Shown here piece by piece: positions 1 through 14,199 of a stretch of 64,000 bases of DNA (position 1 is its first letter; each line of letters starts with the position of its first letter). The translations under genes were made by a program, and so were the position numbers. The notes beneath the pieces were generated by a model. It was not told the DNA's origin. It did no database searches and saw only the letters and a program-made list of their open reading frames with translations. This stretch comes from Zhengitettix transpicula (Eukaryota; Arthropoda; Insecta; Orthoptera; Tetrigidae), in contig CM073596.1 in assembly GCA_037074705.1 (NCBI GenBank), forward strand, positions 21,984,001 through 22,048,000. The letters are read 5' to 3'.

Positions 1-3000
1 TGAGATTATGAGCATCATTACAGCTGTGGCATTTTGTTAAAAACATAAAAATGTACAAAATTTAAAGTAAATCTAAATTGTAATAATTAATCTTTTGTTA
101 TCTTTATAAAAAAATGTTTCAATTCAAGGTGAAATCCTAATTTTCTTCCGTTTTAAAAGTTTGAATACCACATAATTTGGCACAACGTGTTGGCGTTATT
201 TTCCGTTGCTTATATGGAATACTACATAATTTTTCTGCAACGGGGTGCCATTTTTATTTTATAATATCTTTTGTATACCACAATATATACATAAAGTGTG
301 TCTTACTGATGGTTTGTGAATTATGTCGATTACGTATGACCCCGTCTATGCTACTAATTACCGAGTTGAGATTTTTCTACGTCGAATACGTTTTTCTGGA
401 CATGTACAACCGAAAGGAATTATGGTGGCAACAGTTTTTTTGTTGTTAATGGGGAACTAAAGGACGTAACGGAAAATAAATTAGGAATTTGTATTTATAA
501 TGGTTTATAATAGCGAGGAAATACATATCAGATACTGGTGTCCCATTATAAAGCATCTGTGTATGTAGACATTTAATGGATTATTTTTCCGTCTCGTCGC
601 GTGCCATACCTGAAAACAGAAACGAGACCGGAGCCAGTTCCAAGAAACACATTTACATATGAATTAACAATGACAATGATTTCCAGTCCCCCAGCTGACA
701 AAGTCGAGAATAAAAGACTCCATTCAATAGTAATATGTTTTACGCTATTCCGTTGACCCAAATGAAGTATTAATTCTTACGATTACTTGTGAAAGCTTAC
801 CAAATTCTCCATAAGACATTGTAGTGATAAAAAGCTGATAAAACTCGTTAGTGGGATATTCACTGCCTACTGTTGTTTAGAAAGATGTTAGTTTGGAAGT
901 GGAGTAGAGGAAGTTGATGAAGGTTGCCAGCTCCGTATCTCCGAGCAGAGGAGGAGAGAGGATATAGGGAGGTGAGGTCCTGAATAGAGACGCAGCTGCG
1001 ACCAACTCGCAGGCACAGACTTGCAAAACACTCACACATGGGCCACATTGACACGTCACCAACATACGTCCGCGGAATTGTTTTTGCAAATAAAGTTGTT
1101 ATTCAAAAACTAGATTACGTCACTGGGAGGAATCGCCATAATAAAATTCGAAGAACGTACAATTTAGTCGAAATTTCCCGAAAGGAGCTTGATTAAGTCT
1201 TGTTTGAAAAGAAAACATTCAGAATATAAAAACTTAATTCAGAATAAAATGAACTGCGATAGTAACAATAGGCTACGTCGCTTTTTCGGGAATTGGTTTC
1301 AGAGCAGATTAGTGTCGTCTATGAAACATTGAACGAGTCTAATTTATTTTTTCGGGGGATGTTCTCTTTAAAAACTTGGAATAGGACTGACGTATCTACT
1401 TAACAATCAAAGTAAACGAAATTTTTAATATTGAGTCATTATAAAATTGGTTCGGAATAGTTAAAATGTGAAGGAATGGTTGTACGTAATGTCGATAACT
1501 GTTTGTAAAAGTTAAATGCAAATTTTTCCACTGAGGAATCGACATCTAAAACCTTAATACAATTGACATTCTTCATAAAAAAAATTAAACTCAATCTGAA
1601 CAATTTGAAAAACAAAATTATGTATAACTGCAATTATCATGTAAGCGTGTATTACAGACTTGACAACTCAATAAATGGATAAACATGTACGTGTAACTAG
1701 GTTTAAGTTTTGCTGTGATCTTTACTAATTGCGGAATAACGAGATATGTTTGAGGGATATGTTAGGTGGGAAGTGATTCTGAGAACGGAAGATGATTTCC
1801 AGCCACACCAAGTGACGTAAATCCAGGTTCATTGTGCAGAAATTAAACTGCAAGTCATGTATTAGTCCTGATACATGCCGAGACGGGTTATTAGCGCGTG
1901 CACGTACCGTAGTTAACTAGACATCAGCATGAAGGGTCATTTGCCCTCACTCTGCTTCTGAACATCTAGGAACCACAACCCACACTGGACTTAGTACAGT
2001 GAAACTTGAAGGGATCTATGCATATAAAAACTATTTGCCCCCGTACTTTATCATAATAAATTCTGGTTGAAATTTAGAGGGTTTTTATATGTAATAGTCT
2101 CATGCCTTATCCCACCGTCCATGATATTCTATTCTCGCGAATTTATGCCTTGACCGTGGTATTGGAAATTTTCATTTCCACTTCGATACGTATCAAATGA
2201 TTAAATACTAAAATGATTTTTTAAAAAATCAATAAACTCTTGGATGAATCATCGGTGGCATGTCTTGTATCCTGCGAAATGAATGGAATTTTCACGTACG
2301 TCATAGGTGTTACAAGATGACGCAACTCGGCCTCAGAAGTATTTCGCTTTTCTCGTGGCAGTATTTACGTCACCAGGTCCGTGATTTGCCAACTGTTTGC
2401 TTTTCCCGCCGTCGTCGGAGTCATTACACGATATCAGCCCGCACTGTTATCGGGGACTTGCCCGAGTCACCGCCTTTGCCCAAGGTTGACAACCTCGCGG
2501 CCAGAAGTTTCCCACTGTCGCGTGCTCCCGACCTACTTCCAGCTGCCGTGTTGGATACTCGGTCGTGTTCACCACCAACTCGCGAGTGTAGTCTCACCAG
2601 AAAATGTACGCCTTATTACGCGTTACTTGACCAATCCGAACTATGTATTAGTTCCGTCTTGTGTCAATTTCCGCCATTTGTTGTTTAAGAATATATTAAC
2701 TACATTAGCGCTTACTCCTGCCTAAAATCATAACTACAGTTCAATTTGTTGACAGTTCCAATGTTGGTCAAAGTTTTTTTTTTGTCGAGACCTGCTCGAG
2801 CTTTCAACAGTGAAGCATTGCATCGCAGTACTTCTTTAGTAACTGTGTATATTCAAATCATTAAAAATTCGTTGTCCCTAAATCCTTCATTTTTCAGTTC
2901 ATTTCCCTTTTCAGGATAGTCTAAGCTCTCACTTCCCGCTAAGCAAAGATGAACGCCATATCTGCTGTTCCATTTCGTTCAGCAGTGTTCAGTATACGAA

Positions 3001-5057
3001 GCTTTACCATCTTATGTACAAGTTTGCATCAGTTTTCTTTACTGTAGTTGTACAAATACAAATTTAAATCTTTTCCAACAAGCTCGTTTTTCATAATTAA
3101 TATTATACTTGAAGAACTCATTGTCAGCTCTAATCTGCAGGTAAAGGAAACATTTGTTGTTTCATTTTGAAATTCGATAACTAGAAACACTCTGATATTC
3201 CATAAATTTTAACAAAGAAATATAAATTGATGTAGGGCTTCTCTATCTATTACGTATAATTTGACTTTATTTGAAAACAAGCGTGAACACTTCAATGAAA
3301 ATAATTTTATTGCTGTTTCTTGAATAGTAAATCAGGACCGAAAGTTCACAAAGGAAAGTTACGAAGGTTATGAAATGAAAAGTGTTTTAATGTGTGTGTT
3401 ACGAACAATGAGATGCAGCACATTGTCAGAAAAGTGAACTGTACCAAGTCTGCACTTTCATTTTCAGTAGAGCGTTCCGTCGCCATGGTATTGTTTCCCC
3501 ACTAATAGAAGACTATGAGGTGATAATGCAAACTAATCTTTCCCATATTCTCCGGAAAGGCAAAGTGAAAGAAGAGGTACCTAAACAAGGTATAAAAATG
3601 TTATGAATTTTATATAATTCTAAATTTTAAATAAAATGATGACTTTTGATCAAATTCCACTAATTATTTTTGATTAATTCTATACCAAGTCCAAAGATTT
3701 TCCGCAGGTTTTCGCTACTTGAGATACGAATAACAAATATCGGAATTAATGTATCAAATCCATTCGTTTTCTGGGTTCCTCCGCAATCATTGTGACGTTA
3801 ATGAGTCATCTTCTGATTTGAGATTAAAAAATTCCTGTACACGGTCAGGACCACCGAGCATGCACGATTGGAAACTGCGTAAATAGAAGCACCTTAGTAC
3901 AGTTTTGAAAGTTAAATGAATTTTTAAAGAAATGGATGAGGACGATCTGGGTAATTTCGGCTCCAAGGGAAAAGAAGTAGCACACTAATATTATGAACTA
4001 AATTACTTAGACATTTCGATTTAGTGAACTTCGTCGTGGAAGGTACAGCAAGCAAACAAAAATACATAATAAAGTAGGACAAAAGCAGCTTTATTCACTG
4101 TACTGTCATTTCTGTCTAATTCTGAAGTGTTTAACGTTGCTGGAAAATTACGTTCAAACCAGCATTGCGGTATCAGTTTAGTCCTAATCTTTAACCGGGA
4201 CGACGTAGATGAATGATCCGAGGACTGGCAATTGTGAACCCCCTAAGCCAGACGGACACGGAGCACGCCCCCTTCTCAACTTTGCAGACAAGTTCGTGCG
4301 TGCGTGAGTGCGTACGATCCATCGCCATATCCCCATTCAGTTACCCATCAGTTCACCCAAGTTTACCGTTGAAAATATTACGTTTCTTATTTTATGCCCT
4401 GGGCAGAGATTACGCAAGCGTGCGTTATCTCTGCAGAGAAATGGCACTAGTTTATCGCTTCTATTCCAGCCACCCCCCCCCCTCTCTCTCTCTCTCTCCA
4501 CACCTGAACGTGAATGGACTTACGTAAGGATTGCTCGGATTGACATGGCAAAACTGCAGGAAGCGGCGTTGTATGTGGCAATGCCGGGAATTTACCTAGT
4601 TCCCTTGTCCTAGGACACACAAATAGAACCAGAGTTTCATGATTTAAATTTGATGTCATGAGGAAGCGTTAGGAACATCCGTCGTGTCAAATTATAGCAT
4701 GTCAAAATAATTTCCCAAAATATAATCAGCGGTAGGGTGTAACACTTGCGACAGCTGCTTATACTAAAAGCAATTTTAATTTCATGATTTTTAATGTTAA
4801 TTTACATAACAAATTAGCTACGTCACCGACGATTATTCCCTGTTTGTTTTAAAGTTTTCGTTTGATTATTGGGATAAATTACTTAATTTCAACATTCCTC
4901 AAGGAATACTGCAAATAAATTAATCATCCAAATGCCGTTTAGTTACAATATGTTAACCCACAGAATTTTCCTCTGTTCCTTTTTATTTTCTTTCCTTCTA
5001 ACTATGCAACTATTTATTACTCAGGAATATTTTTACAAATTGTACTATTTATTTTAG
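1..5057. other. Non-coding DNA, no gene recognised
   Basis: AT-rich unique-looking sequence with short open frames only. The longest (2260-2688, 142 codons on +) lies in a locally CpG-richer block at about 2380-2600. It has no recognisable domain, is rich in Arg, Ser and Pro as expected of GC-rich random sequence, and has an overlapping open frame of similar length. I therefore do not call it a gene. No splice-compatible conserved protein segments were seen on either strand. Confidence 0.6.
4473..4498. repeat. Compound microsatellite C(10)-(TC)8
   Basis: Ten C residues run directly into eight TC dinucleotides. A near-identical compound tract, C(11)-(TC)7, lies at 34812-34837 inside a broken LINE. 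Confidence 0.95.
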
Positions 5058-5150
5058 AATAACAGGCTACATGACTGTAATCCACGTGGAGGCAACTCCC
5101 CTTTATTAGCATAGGAATGAATTTGAAAGGGGGTATGCGGAAGGATAGAG
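5058..5150 (-). mobile_element. Truncated copy of the A-tailed retroposon family
   Basis: On the minus strand this matches the 3' part of the repeat at 46560-47075 and 52990-54085. It carries the family's GGCAACTCCCCTTTA segment in complement, the TTTGAAAGGGGG stretch and the AACAGGCTACATGA end. It is the copy farthest from the others, about 41 kb upstream of the 3' repeat cluster. It appears 5'-truncated, as retroposed copies usually are. Confidence 0.65.
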
Positions 5151-5334
5151 GCCTAAAAATGATTAAGACATTCGGCTATTTGTATTATCTAATTGTTGTC
5201 CGTTTAAGTTCAAAATTATGTTTTCAATGCTAAAGTTATATAGTCTTATTCTTTGCAGTTACCATATCCGATATGTCTTGTTTTAGGTAACAATAGGTAA
5301 TTTTATATGTCAGATTATGTTCGGTAGCAAGCAA

Positions 5335-5720
5335 GAAACCGCGATCAGTTGCCCTTGGCCTTCGTTAACACGGCAGGGTTTATTTCCGCCGATGGACCAG
5401 AAAATAATTGGTAAAAAAATCGCCAAGCCGTTTCTTTGATAGTGGAAATGACGGAATTAGCGAGGCACACTGAATGCTCGGAGCCCAGTTGCTCAATTAG
5501 AGACTTTTGTTGCGGCGTTTTAATTAAGATGCCGGAAACTGTACTTTACATGGCTGGCGCTGTGCTGTGGGCGCACCAAGCATGTAGCAATTAGGACTCA
5601 CCGAAAACATTCACGGTATTTGTACGTACGCCTTAACTGCCGACGAACTCTCATGAGGCTTTAATCAGTGATTTAAAGTTGAATGACGTCATTACGATTG
5701 GCATAAGTGCCGTCGCCCAA
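5335..5720. promoter_or_regulatory. Candidate conserved non-coding/enhancer block
   Basis: This unique, GC-richer block lies between AT-rich flanks. It contains homeodomain-type cores (TTTAATTAA near 5520, CAATTAG near 5492) and a perfect palindromic cAMP-response element, TGACGTCA, at 5684-5691. No coding frame or repeat similarity within the window was seen. Assignment as an enhancer is inference from composition and motif content only. It would sit upstream of the Spitz-like gene or belong to an unseen neighbour. Confidence 0.3.
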
Positions 5721-5760
5721 CAATTTCATGCGGAAAGTAAAGATTTAAATTCCAAGAGAT

Positions 5761-6830
5761 GAATGTAAAATACAAAACCTACACTCCAGAAATAACAGAA
5801 TACGATGTAAAAAATGCTCTGAAATAGGCAAAAAAGTGGGAGAGAACTAGGACGAGGAAATATCCAAACAGAACTTTTGAAATGTGGAGGGGTAGTGTTA
5901 GTAACCCTTTTAACGAAAATTCTTAATAAAATTGAAACTGGAGACTATATTCCAGATAATTGGAATATATATATATCACCTCTATTTTTTTTAAAAAAAA
6001 AAGGTGATAAAAGAATGTGTTCTAACTAGAGAGGTATGTGTTTTAGCTTAGACAGCGAGAATTTTCAGTAAAATTATTAATTCTAAAATTAATGAGACAA
6101 CAGGCCAAATAAGAGAGGAACAATGTGGTTTCCGGAGTGGAAGATCATGCACTGATAACATATTCTGTATTAGACAATTACAACAGAAGATGCTAATTAA
6201 AAATCAAAGAACTACATATGGCTTTTATCGATTTAGAAAAGGCTTATGATAGTATCCCTCGACATCTATTATGGTCGGCAATGAGAAATATGAATATCCA
6301 TGATAAATGGATAATATTGTTAGGAGAATCTATAATAATATAAAAGCCAAAGTTAAAAAACAGAATAAACTAACAGAAGAATTCAGAGTGTATAAAGGTA
6401 TTAAGCAGAGATGCAGTCTATCACAGATACTTTTTAATATTTATTTAGATCAGTCACTTAATTTATGGTATAAAACATGTTCTGGAATGGGCATCCCTAT
6501 AGGAGATAGGATACTACATTCATTGTTGTTCGCCGACGATCAGGTAATATTTGCAGGAGATGAAGAGGACATGACATACGTGATAAATAAGCTCATAGAA
6601 GAATATAACAAATGGGGAAGACAGAATACATGTGTTTAGGAAAAGATGTAGAAGACATAACACTCGAAGCAGGAAAAAAAGTGTGTTTTTTAAATACTTG
6701 GGGTCAATAATGTGAAAACCATAATGGTGGATAGGAATTTGGAAGAATGACAGAAATGGAAATTGAAGACGGCAAACCAATAAAACGGGGAAAAGCCGAA
6801 GAAGAAGTAAAAATGTGAAATTATACATCT
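5761..6830 (+). mobile_element. Degenerate LINE (non-LTR retrotransposon) reverse-transcriptase fragment
   Basis: Read across several frameshifts and stops, the + strand encodes successive pieces of a LINE reverse transcriptase. These are a GDYIPDNWN segment and KKGDKR (about 5940-6015), EEQCGFRSGRSCTDNIF (about 6118-6165), FIDLEKAYDSIPRHLLW (about 6222-6272), a GIKQRCSLSQILFNIYL palm segment (about 6400-6445), and the catalytic FADD box LLFADDQVIFAGDEED (about 6525-6570). The 3' part after KYMCLGKD is internally deleted relative to the copy at 35045-35908 and ends in a short GAA-rich run. No upstream endonuclease domain was recognised. The element is inactive. The clade cannot be settled from this fragment. 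Confidence 0.88.
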
Positions 6831-9800
6831 CATTGTAAAATAATTGATTCTTCTCAGATGAGCTCCATAAAGGGAAAATCATTATTTACGTAGGACTTTT
6901 CCAGCCGTGATCTGGATTACTAGAGATACCTGCACAAGACTTTACATTCCTCTCCCCCGTTGGAATACTCCAAAAGTTCTCCTATTCTATTATCGGAGCA
7001 TATGGGATAATGCATTCGACATTCTCATCCAATACCAATGTACATGTCAGTAACAAAGAAGATAAGTAATTATTAGAGAACGTTGCGTATCGCTAGCAGC
7101 CACTGAACTCGAATGCGTTGTCTAACCTAGATAATATCTCCTCGCGAATCATTAACTCTTACACTGAATGACACAGATATCGACCTAAATTCAGTCGGAG
7201 TACCGTTTGGTCAAATTTCCTAGAATTTATATGATCTGGCAAGAACTATGTATTTTTAAGTAACCTTTTACATATTTTCATCGTGAATCAGCCACCAGTA
7301 ACCGATTTCGTACGAACGGTGAACCGGTGGTGAATCAGCTAGGTAAGGAAACCACAAGTGCAAGCCAAGGACGTATGTGAACGGAACTGTCGAGAGAGAT
7401 TATGTAGCAATACCCGTTAGGAATATAAAAATTGTATCCCTTCCGTTGAATAGTTATGTAGGATAGAAAAAAGTAACACACGATGCCGTTGAAATATTTT
7501 TACTCTAAACGTTAAGTCAGAGTCTGATGCCCTAGATGCGAACCCACCAGGTGAAGAGGGTTTTGGTGATGTATGAAAACAGCGGAATAATTTTAGAAGA
7601 AGTAGGTGCGCTACTTGTTTCCTTGCAGATACGTATTTGTCCATAGCAACAGTCTTCTCCTGATTCTCCAACCAAACCGTTCCTACTGATTAATCGGTGT
7701 TCATGATCGTGTCCAATTCGGTTAAGAAATTTGCTTGGACGTGATCAAAAACGCACCTAAAATAAATATATTTTTGTGTTACAGCCACGTTGGTTGGCTC
7801 TTTGAGCTTAGACACCTTTATTTATTTTACTTGTTCGCCGTGTTTGAATGCACCGTCAGTTTACCGTCTCTGCTAATCCAGTTATTTCATGATAAAAAAA
7901 GCAATTTTTCAGGTCTTTCCGGATTGGTCAATTTATACTCTTACACATTTATTAGATCTGATACCAAATCTGTCAACAACTCTTTGCCTTACGGAAATGA
8001 AAAGATTTTCCGTTTACGTCTGAAATTAAAATTTCTGGTCAGCACCTTAATGAGTGAATATTATTACAGTGAATGCAGGCTTATACATTAATTCTTTGGT
8101 GATGTGTTTGTGGAGAGCCACTTCCGGATCGGGAGATGATGGTGAAGCGTGACAAGTCCGAACGGAACTGTGGTTGACGGAATCATCTACTCCGGAATCC
8201 TTGATGTGGGAAGTTTGGAGAAAGACGAGCGCAATCACGATGCAGCAGGAAAACTCGATTCGTTGAACGTGAAGGTGTGGTGGCGTGCATCCTCCTTCAC
8301 GTATACCACAGAATATTCTGTATTCTACCTCATCTTTCGGTCCCTGGATGGAAATAAAGGCACTACGATTGATTATCTGTAGATATTTCATTGTTCTTTC
8401 GTGCCTATTACCTGTGAAAAATAAATGTCGATCTAACACTTGAGGGTAGAATTATTTGTGTGTGTGTGTGTGTGTTCGTAGGCAATGATTTGTTTTTTGA
8501 GTTACAAAATTTTGCCCGTAGAAACTGATTGAAGGAATTTCATTGGGTTGACTGTATGCTAATGTTTTCCGTGATTTCTGTCTTTTTCGTGAGAGTGTGT
8601 GTGTTGCGAGGAGTCTCGTTTCGTGACGATACGTTATGTCGCTCAATGCGTTAGCAATTTCCGGATCCCGTTGGCGTCAGCAAGGTGTTGTCATTGCAAG
8701 ATAAAGCCGCACTGACTACCCTACAAGGACACGGCCACTACATGCTGCGAACAACTCCAGTCAATATGTCACTACAGGTTAATATGATAAAAAATATCTC
8801 ACTTTGGTACGCTCTCCATCGTCCCTTGACTATATTTTGTATTTGAAACGGACTTCGGTATTTCACATTTCGTACTGTAAAAATTTATCCAAAATGCTAT
8901 AAATTCTCACGTACTCTAATTTGTTCTTTTTCCCATTCCTGGGTGCCCTTGTAGCTATTTTTCTTTGAAATTCGTCTCTGCCGATTGTACACGAAACCCC
9001 ATTATTTATTTTGCTAATCTACTTTCACATACTTTTATTAAAGCCTCTTCAATATGGTCAGTCCTGTTCATTCATTCCCTTTCCAATGATCGTAATCGGG
9101 TGCTAGTCTGGTCCATTTTTGATTATTCTGCCATCACTTTTAATTCTATCTTCAAATTCTTTTTAATCTTTGCGAATTCAACATGTCTCAATAGTTCAAT
9201 CTGCAGTTATCATCCCTGCTCGCGTAATAAGTATAGATTTTTATTTTATGTCGATTATCCGTCAAATGAAGGTAGAGAATTGTAAGGAATCTGCCTGGTG
9301 TCGGCTTAATAACCAGGAAAACTTAATGTATTTCATCGTCAACAGTTGTTCTGTTGCATGTCCACCTTAAACGTGCTATTTCTGATGAAATTATCGGTGA
9401 TACAATTCTTCTACTTTATATTTACTTAATGAATATCATTTCTAAAGAATGCTTCATAAAAATAGTAATAGCTGGAGCTTCATTTCAAATGAGTGTTTTA
9501 TTTGCTTTCTTATTCGATTACCATGACATACGAGTAATCACATTAGAATCTGCTATCTATATTATTACTTAATGTCATGTTTTGGAATTTAACCCTCCAG
9601 TACAACCTATTTATTTTATTCCTCTAATTTTTGTACAATCAGTCTACAACAACGGGTCTCAACCTAAATACATGTTTTGAAGGGATGACTGCAGAAGGCA
9701 ATCCCTATATTAAATAATATGCCAGTATTGTGATTAATTAATATAAATGATATTTTCTGAATCCGTTGGTTTAAATCTTATTAGTTTTGACTTTATTATT

Positions 9801-12399
9801 CATTTAATAGAATTATTGAAGTACATGTCTATTTTTCGTTATCAACGTTCACGTACATTCAACGCGATTCTTACGGAGAATTGCAGTATTTTGTTTCGAA
9901 ATCGCTGTAATATTTCAATATTTGAGTTCCCTGAAAAGATGTATCCGAATTCAGATTGGTTTTCCGATCACTATAGACAAAGAGATTATTTGTGGTTTTA
10001 GTTTGGAGATTCATCGCAGTATCCCCCTACATTGCTAAAAATTTCCCAGTGTTTTATTATGAACTGTAAATTATGTTGGCGAAGTAAAGGATTCGGAACT
10101 GAAGTGAGGGGGAGATAATGGTGCGTCATGCGGAACTGTCTGGAAATGTTAATAATTGGAAGTGGATTTCTCGTGGCGTAAGTGAATAAATGTTTTAATT
10201 GGAGCGCTGTAGGGGAGGGGCAAGCGCTACATTCTCTCACATGAATAATTAAAAGGCGCGTGGGAACGCACCTCTCCTCTCTTCTCTTTTCTCCAGCAGC
10301 CTAGCCAGCGCGCTCTGGTGACAAGGTCGACAACCCGCCCAAAATATCACTAGGTTTTCTTCTTTGTTTTCGAGATTTTCAGCAGACCGCAACCCCACAC
10401 TCCCCCACACTGCACGGACAAGATCCCTTCTTCATCATGAGATTATTGATGAGTGGGTAATATCAACAGTGTTCGCCTCATCCTGAATTCATTATAGGCT
10501 TGATGTAAAAACTGTGCCTATAGTATATGTAACGAGTGACAAAATTTTCCATTCATTTCCTATATTACTTTTATTTTTAGCATTAATTAAATATGATTTT
10601 ATATAATAATTATCTGAGAACTAATAGTACGTTTTTGTTACCGTACTTCACTCTTGTAAATAATTCTCCTTTCCTTTCTGCACCATACTTGGTGCATTTA
10701 TTTTCAATTGTTTGTGATATGAGCTTAACAAGCGGACGATATAAGGACGAATGAGAATGTAATAGCCTTTCGTGGCTGCCAGACATCTTGCGCAAATAGG
10801 AATGAATGAAGTCGTCAGCGAGGTGCAACTTACCTGCATTAAATAATATATTTTGTTGTTGGTATAGTGCAGGAGTCGCCGACCCCCGACGTAAACAATT
10901 TTTTTAACAAAAATTTACAAATTTTTATTTTATAAAATATATTACAAATCGTCTTCAATTAAATTTATTTTCACCCTTGCTGCACGAACACAATAATGGA
11001 ATTTTAAGCTTGCTATCTAGTCGAATGCTCATTAACATATGAGCATTAATTTTTTCTAGGCGTTACGTATGTATAATAATTCCAAAGTAGTAAACAATAC
11101 ACGTGCCTCTCCTTCTCACCAAGTGTTATAATAAACAGCTTGATACAGCCAAAATACTAACTTAATAAATATAATTGAACAGAACGGTGAATCCTTGTTC
11201 TAATAATCTTTCGCGAGCTACCCTGGTTACTTGTATTGAAATCAAATAACTCATTCCTGTATTTTGTTATTAAAGTATCTTAATTAATTCATAAGGTGTG
11301 CTATACAATTTCGTTTGATTTACAAAATTGACACAAGATACGTAGTGGCATCCATTTACAGTTGGCAGCAGTGCAGGCCGTGAGTTGCATGAAGAGAAAA
11401 CCTTACCATTTAATAATTATGGATCAGCGTACTTTCATGTTACAAAACCATGATTGTTAGGAAGGTACACACAGGAATTGCAATAATTCACTTTTTTTGT
11501 GTCCCCCTATATGTATATTATTTGTCTATATTTCGAGAAGTACTTATTCACCACATCAAAGCAGTTGAATATTCCATTGTAATTATTTGAATCTGATTAA
11601 TTCCACGTAGTTTCTATTGAACATCAGTAAAATTGCTAAACAGAAAAATATTTTGGAACGTTCATTTTGAAATGCCTGAACTTGGAAATAATAATTTGTC
11701 GAATATCGAATTATGAGCTATTTTTGGCAAAATGGTCAACCTATGGACGTCATTGCCGTTTCATTCATGTGTCTTCGGGCAATGATTGAACTGTAATTTC
11801 TCTCTCGACGCCAGACCGTCCGATGTATTTATCCCTAAACCATTGCCACACAAACTTGCTTCAACCCCAAAGAAAGGTTTCATATTTTAAAAGTAAGAAA
11901 CGTGGTAACAGGTTAAGTAGTTTTCATTTCGGGTAAACTGAGTTAATCTCTCTTTATGGTGTATTTTTTGAGTTTTGAGTTTTTTATTTCTCTTTTGTAT
12001 TCATTATCAGCCTGAATAAGCAAGCGCCCAAACGTTTTAAATTCCGAAACCAAATATTTTCTGTTCCCGTTAAGTTGAAATCCGGATTTCGATAAAAATT
12101 CTGCACCATAAGCAGCGTTCTGTGAGTTCTAAAACGATTCTAGATACCACAATCTTTAAACTATGCATGGGTTAATAATTATATTACCGGTCCCGGAAAA
12201 AATGTAGGTGAAGAGGAATTTCCGTAATAGTGAATAAATTATGTGTAATACTACTGAACCTACTTCAAATGGTAAAACCAAAATAATTTATTTAGTGATA
12301 CCCGTATTCGCTTTATCATGTCATTACCCTTGGAGTAGAACAGTCTTTCAAGTGCATTTGCTTGTTGTTCTATCGATCTTTGCCAGTTAATGAAATGTC
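6831..12399. other. Non-coding DNA, no gene recognised
   Basis: AT-rich sequence with only short, low-quality open frames, for example 8047-8439 on the minus strand (130 codons) and 7735-8091 on the plus strand (118 codons). None shows a domain, a credible splice partner or a repeat-derived protein motif. A (TG)9 microsatellite lies inside. A short CT-rich, GC-richer patch at 10200-10440 could be regulatory, but nothing specific supports that. Confidence 0.6.
8457..8475. repeat. (TG)9 microsatellite
   Basis: Nine uninterrupted TG units are followed by a single T. Confidence 0.97.
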
Positions 12400-12660
12400 C
12401 GTATTTAATGGGCATTTTGAGACGCTGTAGGCGCGTTGACCTTGACCGTAGAAGGCGATGTAGTGTGCCGCGTTCCGGCTGCATGCAGCAGGACGCCGTG
12501 ACGTCACCGAAGCGCCGCGCCGCCGTGGCTGTCCTCAAGGACGTTCGTTGCTTCGCTCCGCTCCTCGTGCCTTTAGCTTTTATTGAGGAAATAGCTCCAC
12601 GTTTGCTCGCCCCCTTCCGATGCTAATGAAGTTTTATTGCGGCTGTCCGGGAAACCCCTT
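12400..12660. promoter_or_regulatory. Candidate GC-rich regulatory block with CRE and nuclear-receptor half-sites
   Basis: A CpG-rich island in AT-rich surroundings. It contains TTGACCTTGACC at 12436-12447, whose complement is two overlapping GGTCA half-sites of the FTZ-F1/ERR type (TCAAGGTCA). It also has a perfect TGACGTCA at 12499-12506. No coding signature was seen. Regulatory function is inferred only from motifs and composition. Confidence 0.3.
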
Positions 12661-14199
12661 GTGAAAAGAAGAAATCGTAAGTTGAAAATTAAAACATTTG
12701 TCTCGTTCTGAAATGCATACTTTTGCTCGCCCTCCGAAATTTGCGTCATATTTTTGTGCAGTCACCACTGATATATTTCAACTAAATGAATAAAAAAAGG
12801 TGGAGCCGTTTCACCGCTTCAAGTACTTTCTTCCGCACCAAACTTAGCTTATTTAAGCAACTCGTCGTATGCTACTACAAATAGATATTGTATATATTTT
12901 GTATAGGAGTAACTTGTCTTTCCACTGAGTTGGCAGCAAAATTTAACATTTAGTTATTCCATTGGAGTGTAATGTGGTGAGATAAATGGGGAGAACATTA
13001 CTAATCGTTTACTTGATGGAACCGTAGTTGCCATTCGCAACTCAAACTGTCATTCTAATTTTATACTACAAATACTGTTAAAAAAAAGTATAGGCACGAA
13101 TGAGACTGCCTTTCTATGATATTAAAAGAGAGTTACTCTAAAAACAAAAAGTATAGAGATTTTGTATGTCATTTTGCACGTAATTTTTTTGTATTGTCCT
13201 AAATTGCTGAAAGTTGTAGCTTTAGAGGACGCACTTACGACATTGAATTTCAGTTACGCTCTCGTGTTGAAGGTGAAAAGGTATCGACTATATAAAGCCA
13301 GGAAAAGACTCTGGTGCTATTGGCATTGCACATGGCATTGTCACCGCGGGCCTTCGTTTCACTATAATTTAATCTCTTTTTGTCGTGATTAAGTCCTTAG
13401 CCAAGGATGTGGAAAACTTCCTAGTTTTTTTGGTGTTGTTGGCTGATGTAGAGTGAAAATAAAAACTATTAAATTCTTGTTTTAAACCGTTTGACGCGAA
13501 ATTCTCTACATTGGCAAAAGGAACCAGGTTGTGCCATCTTTATGTCGATTATTGTTAAGTACGGTTAGTGGAGCTGAATGTGCGAGCTGATGGTCTGTGC
13601 TGCAATCTGCAGTTACTTCATCTGAGAAACTGGGCGACCTTCCTCTGGTCTGCGGGGGACGGATCCACGTTGATGAGTTGCACCCGTCAAAGATGCGCCT
13701 TTACATATTTCACACGGGAAAAAGAGAATAGTAAACTATGTGCAGTCCTTTAATAGCAACATGAATGAAAACGGGCCTATTTCAGTGACTCCAGAGCTTG
13801 ATTCTAAATTTCGCAGTGTTATGTTATTCATATAACGAAATACCGCAAAACGTATGAAAACGTTATTCAAATTACATATATCAATATTAATAAAAATCAT
13901 GTTCGGTATTGGTCTCACTCCATTGTCTTCGCTGTATTTTTAAGTGTATAGCATCTCGAGACAGTGATGAGTTTGTGTTATTGAGGTGACGATAAGCTGT
14001 GGACTAAGCATAACTGGAACCCGCATTTGTAATAGAAGCATACCGCAAGGCTATAAATGATATCGGCAGGGATTTCCAATATGACGATGGTGAAGGGCGC
14101 GGTGCAGGAAAGCAATAGAGATTCCGAGAATCCGGACGGTATTCCAATCAGTTTGTTCGACTTCCGCTTTTGATGACGCGAAGTCCTTTACGAATAAAA
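12661..14199. other. Non-coding DNA, nothing recognised
   Basis: AT-rich sequence without repeats, RNA genes or credible coding exons. Confidence 0.6.

Noticed and set aside
2260..2688. 142-codon open frame on the + strand, longest early in the window
   Set aside because: No domain, no splice partner, composition explained by a CpG-richer patch, and an overlapping frame of similar length.
8047..8439. 130-codon minus-strand open frame
   Set aside because: No recognisable motif, and overlapped by a + frame of comparable quality; looks like chance.
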